From Promethearchaeota archaeon (GTDB lineage: Archaea > Asgardarchaeota > Lokiarchaeia > Sigynarchaeales > SOKP01), in the NCBI GenBank assembly GCA_019894875.1, contig JAGXNR010000003.1:25390-89389 (forward strand): a DNA stretch of 64,000 bases, written 5' to 3'. The position numbers and the translations under genes are program-made. Under the pieces are notes generated by a model. The model was not told where the DNA came from. It saw only the letters and a list, made by a program, of their open reading frames with translations, and did no database searches. Shown piece by piece: positions 62,909 through 64,000 of the stretch (its first letter is position 1; the number at the start of each line of letters is the position of its first letter).

Positions 62909-62915
62909 ATCACTC
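62909..62915 (-). promoter_or_regulatory. GAGTGAT Shine-Dalgarno-like motif before MCM
   Basis: GAGTGAT lies 5 nt before ACG 62903 and 11 nt before ATC 62897 in the MCM frame. It partly overlaps the upstream in-frame TGA. There is no ATG/GTG/TTG in frame between here and 62606. Confidence 0.35.
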
Positions 62916-63076
62916 TTATTTTTATATTTCGAATATTTTAATTATTTATTTTATGGTATTTTAATGATGAATATTAAGGGATAGGTTATTAAACTGTGAA
63001 TAAATCCCCAAACATAAAAATTGAGTGAGAGAAAAGATTTAGTAATGGTCTTTCTAACTAGGTATTTTTAATTTAT

Positions 63077-63985
63077 TTAACTTTCTCTTAATTGTTGAAG
63101 GGTTCCACATATTATTGGATCTTGACTCATCTCACATCTTATTTTTAAGACTGATATCACACGTTTTTTTATTTTTTCATTTTCATATTTTGCTGTTCTT
63201 CCTAAAATCAGTGAAATAGAACGCTGAATTTCAATAGATCCTGTATCACTTAAATTTTTTAAAAGCTTTGATAAAATTGGATTTAGTCCAACTTTTTGTA
63301 TTAATGCTACAATACTGTTGATAATACTCGTTCTTACTTCCTTTTCATGATCACCCAATAATTCCACAATGTTATCAAATATTTCTTCAATATTATTACT
63401 ATAAATCTTTAACAACCCCACAGCGGCTTCCCTTACTTTAGGATCTTCATTTGTTAAACAATTTAGAAGTTTTTTGAAAGGTAAATAGTCTTCATCGACT
63501 TCTTCGATTTTTGATAAAATTATTAGAGCCGATCGCCGAACCCACCCCTGTTCATCATCGAGTAAGGTTGTAAGCTTTTCTATTATCCTTGTTTTATCTT
63601 CTTGATGTTCTATAATAGCCCCCAAACTTGAAACCGCTGCCTCTCTAACAATCCAATCCTCATCCGCTAACGCTCTATTAATTAAATTATCAGTTACAAC
63701 CATAGGATTTTTATATCCTATAATACCAAGTATTTTTGTACTTGTTTCACGTATGAATGAATCAGGATCTGAAAGAAAATTAGAAATTGATTGAATTGGA
63801 ATGATATCAGGTGAAGATTTTGCAATCTCCAATATTGATTTAAATAAAACGACTCTCACAGATGATTCTTGTTCAGATAATGATTCAATAAATTCTGTTA
63901 TAAATGGTTTTATTAGTTTAGGATCTGACTCATCATTATTCATTGCTGAGAATGATTTTATCAATTTAAATCTTGACAAAGTCAA
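63077..63985 (-). CDS. HEAT-repeat protein
   Basis: A 302-aa protein built of about seven HEAT/PBS-lyase-like helical repeats. Repeating units such as DEDWIVREAAVSSLGAII, DEQGWVRRSALIILSKIE, NEDPKVREAAVGLLKIY and HEKEVRTSIINSIVAL show the D-x3-V-R-x2-A spacing. HEAT proteins are protein-protein scaffolds. No catalytic domain is present, so the partner is unknown. The start is TTG 63985, directly after an in-frame TAG; the internal ATG at codon 15 is the alternative. It is about 170 bp upstream of MCM on the same strand, with nothing recognisable in between. Confidence 0.8.
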   Translation of the reverse strand: MTLSRFKLIKSFSAMNNDESDPKLIKPFITEFIESLSEQESSVRVVLFKSILEIAKSSPDIIPIQSISNFLSDPDSFIRETSTKILGIIGYKNPMVVTDNLINRALADEDWIVREAAVSSLGAIIEHQEDKTRIIEKLTTLLDDEQGWVRRSALIILSKIEEVDEDYLPFKKLLNCLTNEDPKVREAAVGLLKIYSNNIEEIFDNIVELLGDHEKEVRTSIINSIVALIQKVGLNPILSKLLKNLSDTGSIEIQRSISLILGRTAKYENEKIKKRVISVLKIRCEMSQDPIICGTLQQLRES

Positions 63986-64000
63986 CTAAACATTTAACTT

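Overview
This AT-rich window looks like chromosomal DNA from an Asgard archaeon. Archaeal core genes (MCM, RadA-like and RadB-like ATPases, Trm1, type-2 methionine aminopeptidase, a TFE-beta/RPC39-like factor, coenzyme F420 genes, archaeal UbiA and GPT enzymes) sit beside eukaryote-signature genes: a Ras/Rab-like GTPase, a Roadblock/LC7 protein, a Bet3/TRAPP-V4R-like pair, Sec61 beta and a ribophorin-I-like membrane protein. Two housekeeping enzymes (LeuRS and triosephosphate isomerase) are of bacterial type, suggesting gene acquisition. I see no insertion sequence, CRISPR array or rRNA. The one clear mobile element is an intein inside MCM.

Layout. 1-8.1 kb: information-processing genes (recombinase-like ATPases, TFE-beta-like factor, RlmE, Trm1, TlyA, an RNase-H-fold protein), then an acyltransferase-like membrane protein and a DUF362 protein. 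8.2-15.6 kb: a leftward oligopeptide/dipeptide-type ABC importer (binding protein, small membrane protein, OppB, OppC, OppD, OppF) with a 43-bp tandem repeat. 15.9-24 kb: lipid-linked sugar and secretion genes (UbiA, membrane M48 protease, GlcNAc-1-P transferase, intron-bearing tRNA-Gln, Trm112-like, ribophorin-I-like, Sec61 beta). 24-34.9 kb: MazG-like, DUF354, GT4, MetAP2, Roadblock, TRAPP/V4R pair, an interrupted thioredoxin, HdrC, TPI. 35-43.2 kb: LeuRS, then a rightward cofactor run with two radical-SAM proteins flanking a lipoate ligase (LipS1/LipS2-like pathway), a CofE-nitroreductase fusion and CofD. 43.2-55 kb: a leftward MoxR / DUF58 / DUF4350 / transglutaminase-like membrane cluster. 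55.2-64 kb: a proline-rich coiled-coil zinc-ribbon protein, an HDAC-family enzyme followed by a truncated tandem copy, a winged-helix protein, a small GTPase, MCM with intein, and a HEAT-repeat protein.

The most striking result concerns two interruptions of the same design. tRNA-Gln is interrupted in its D-loop and thioredoxin is interrupted just before its WCGPC active site. Both inserts are 30 nt with a 9-bp stem, a 5-nt loop ending in ATA, and flanks that fold as a relaxed bulge-helix-bulge. Cutting both at the standard symmetric BHB positions gives a textbook tRNA-Gln D-arm and restores an uninterrupted in-frame thioredoxin (the insert carries a TGA stop). This suggests that an archaeal tRNA-splicing-type mechanism also acts on a protein-coding mRNA.

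A second theme is that several genes (MCM, MoxR, DUF58, the TFE-beta-like gene) clearly begin upstream of any ATG/GTG/TTG in frame. They have Shine-Dalgarno-like motifs before near-cognate codons (ATA, ATC, ACG), which points to unusual initiation or to sequence errors.
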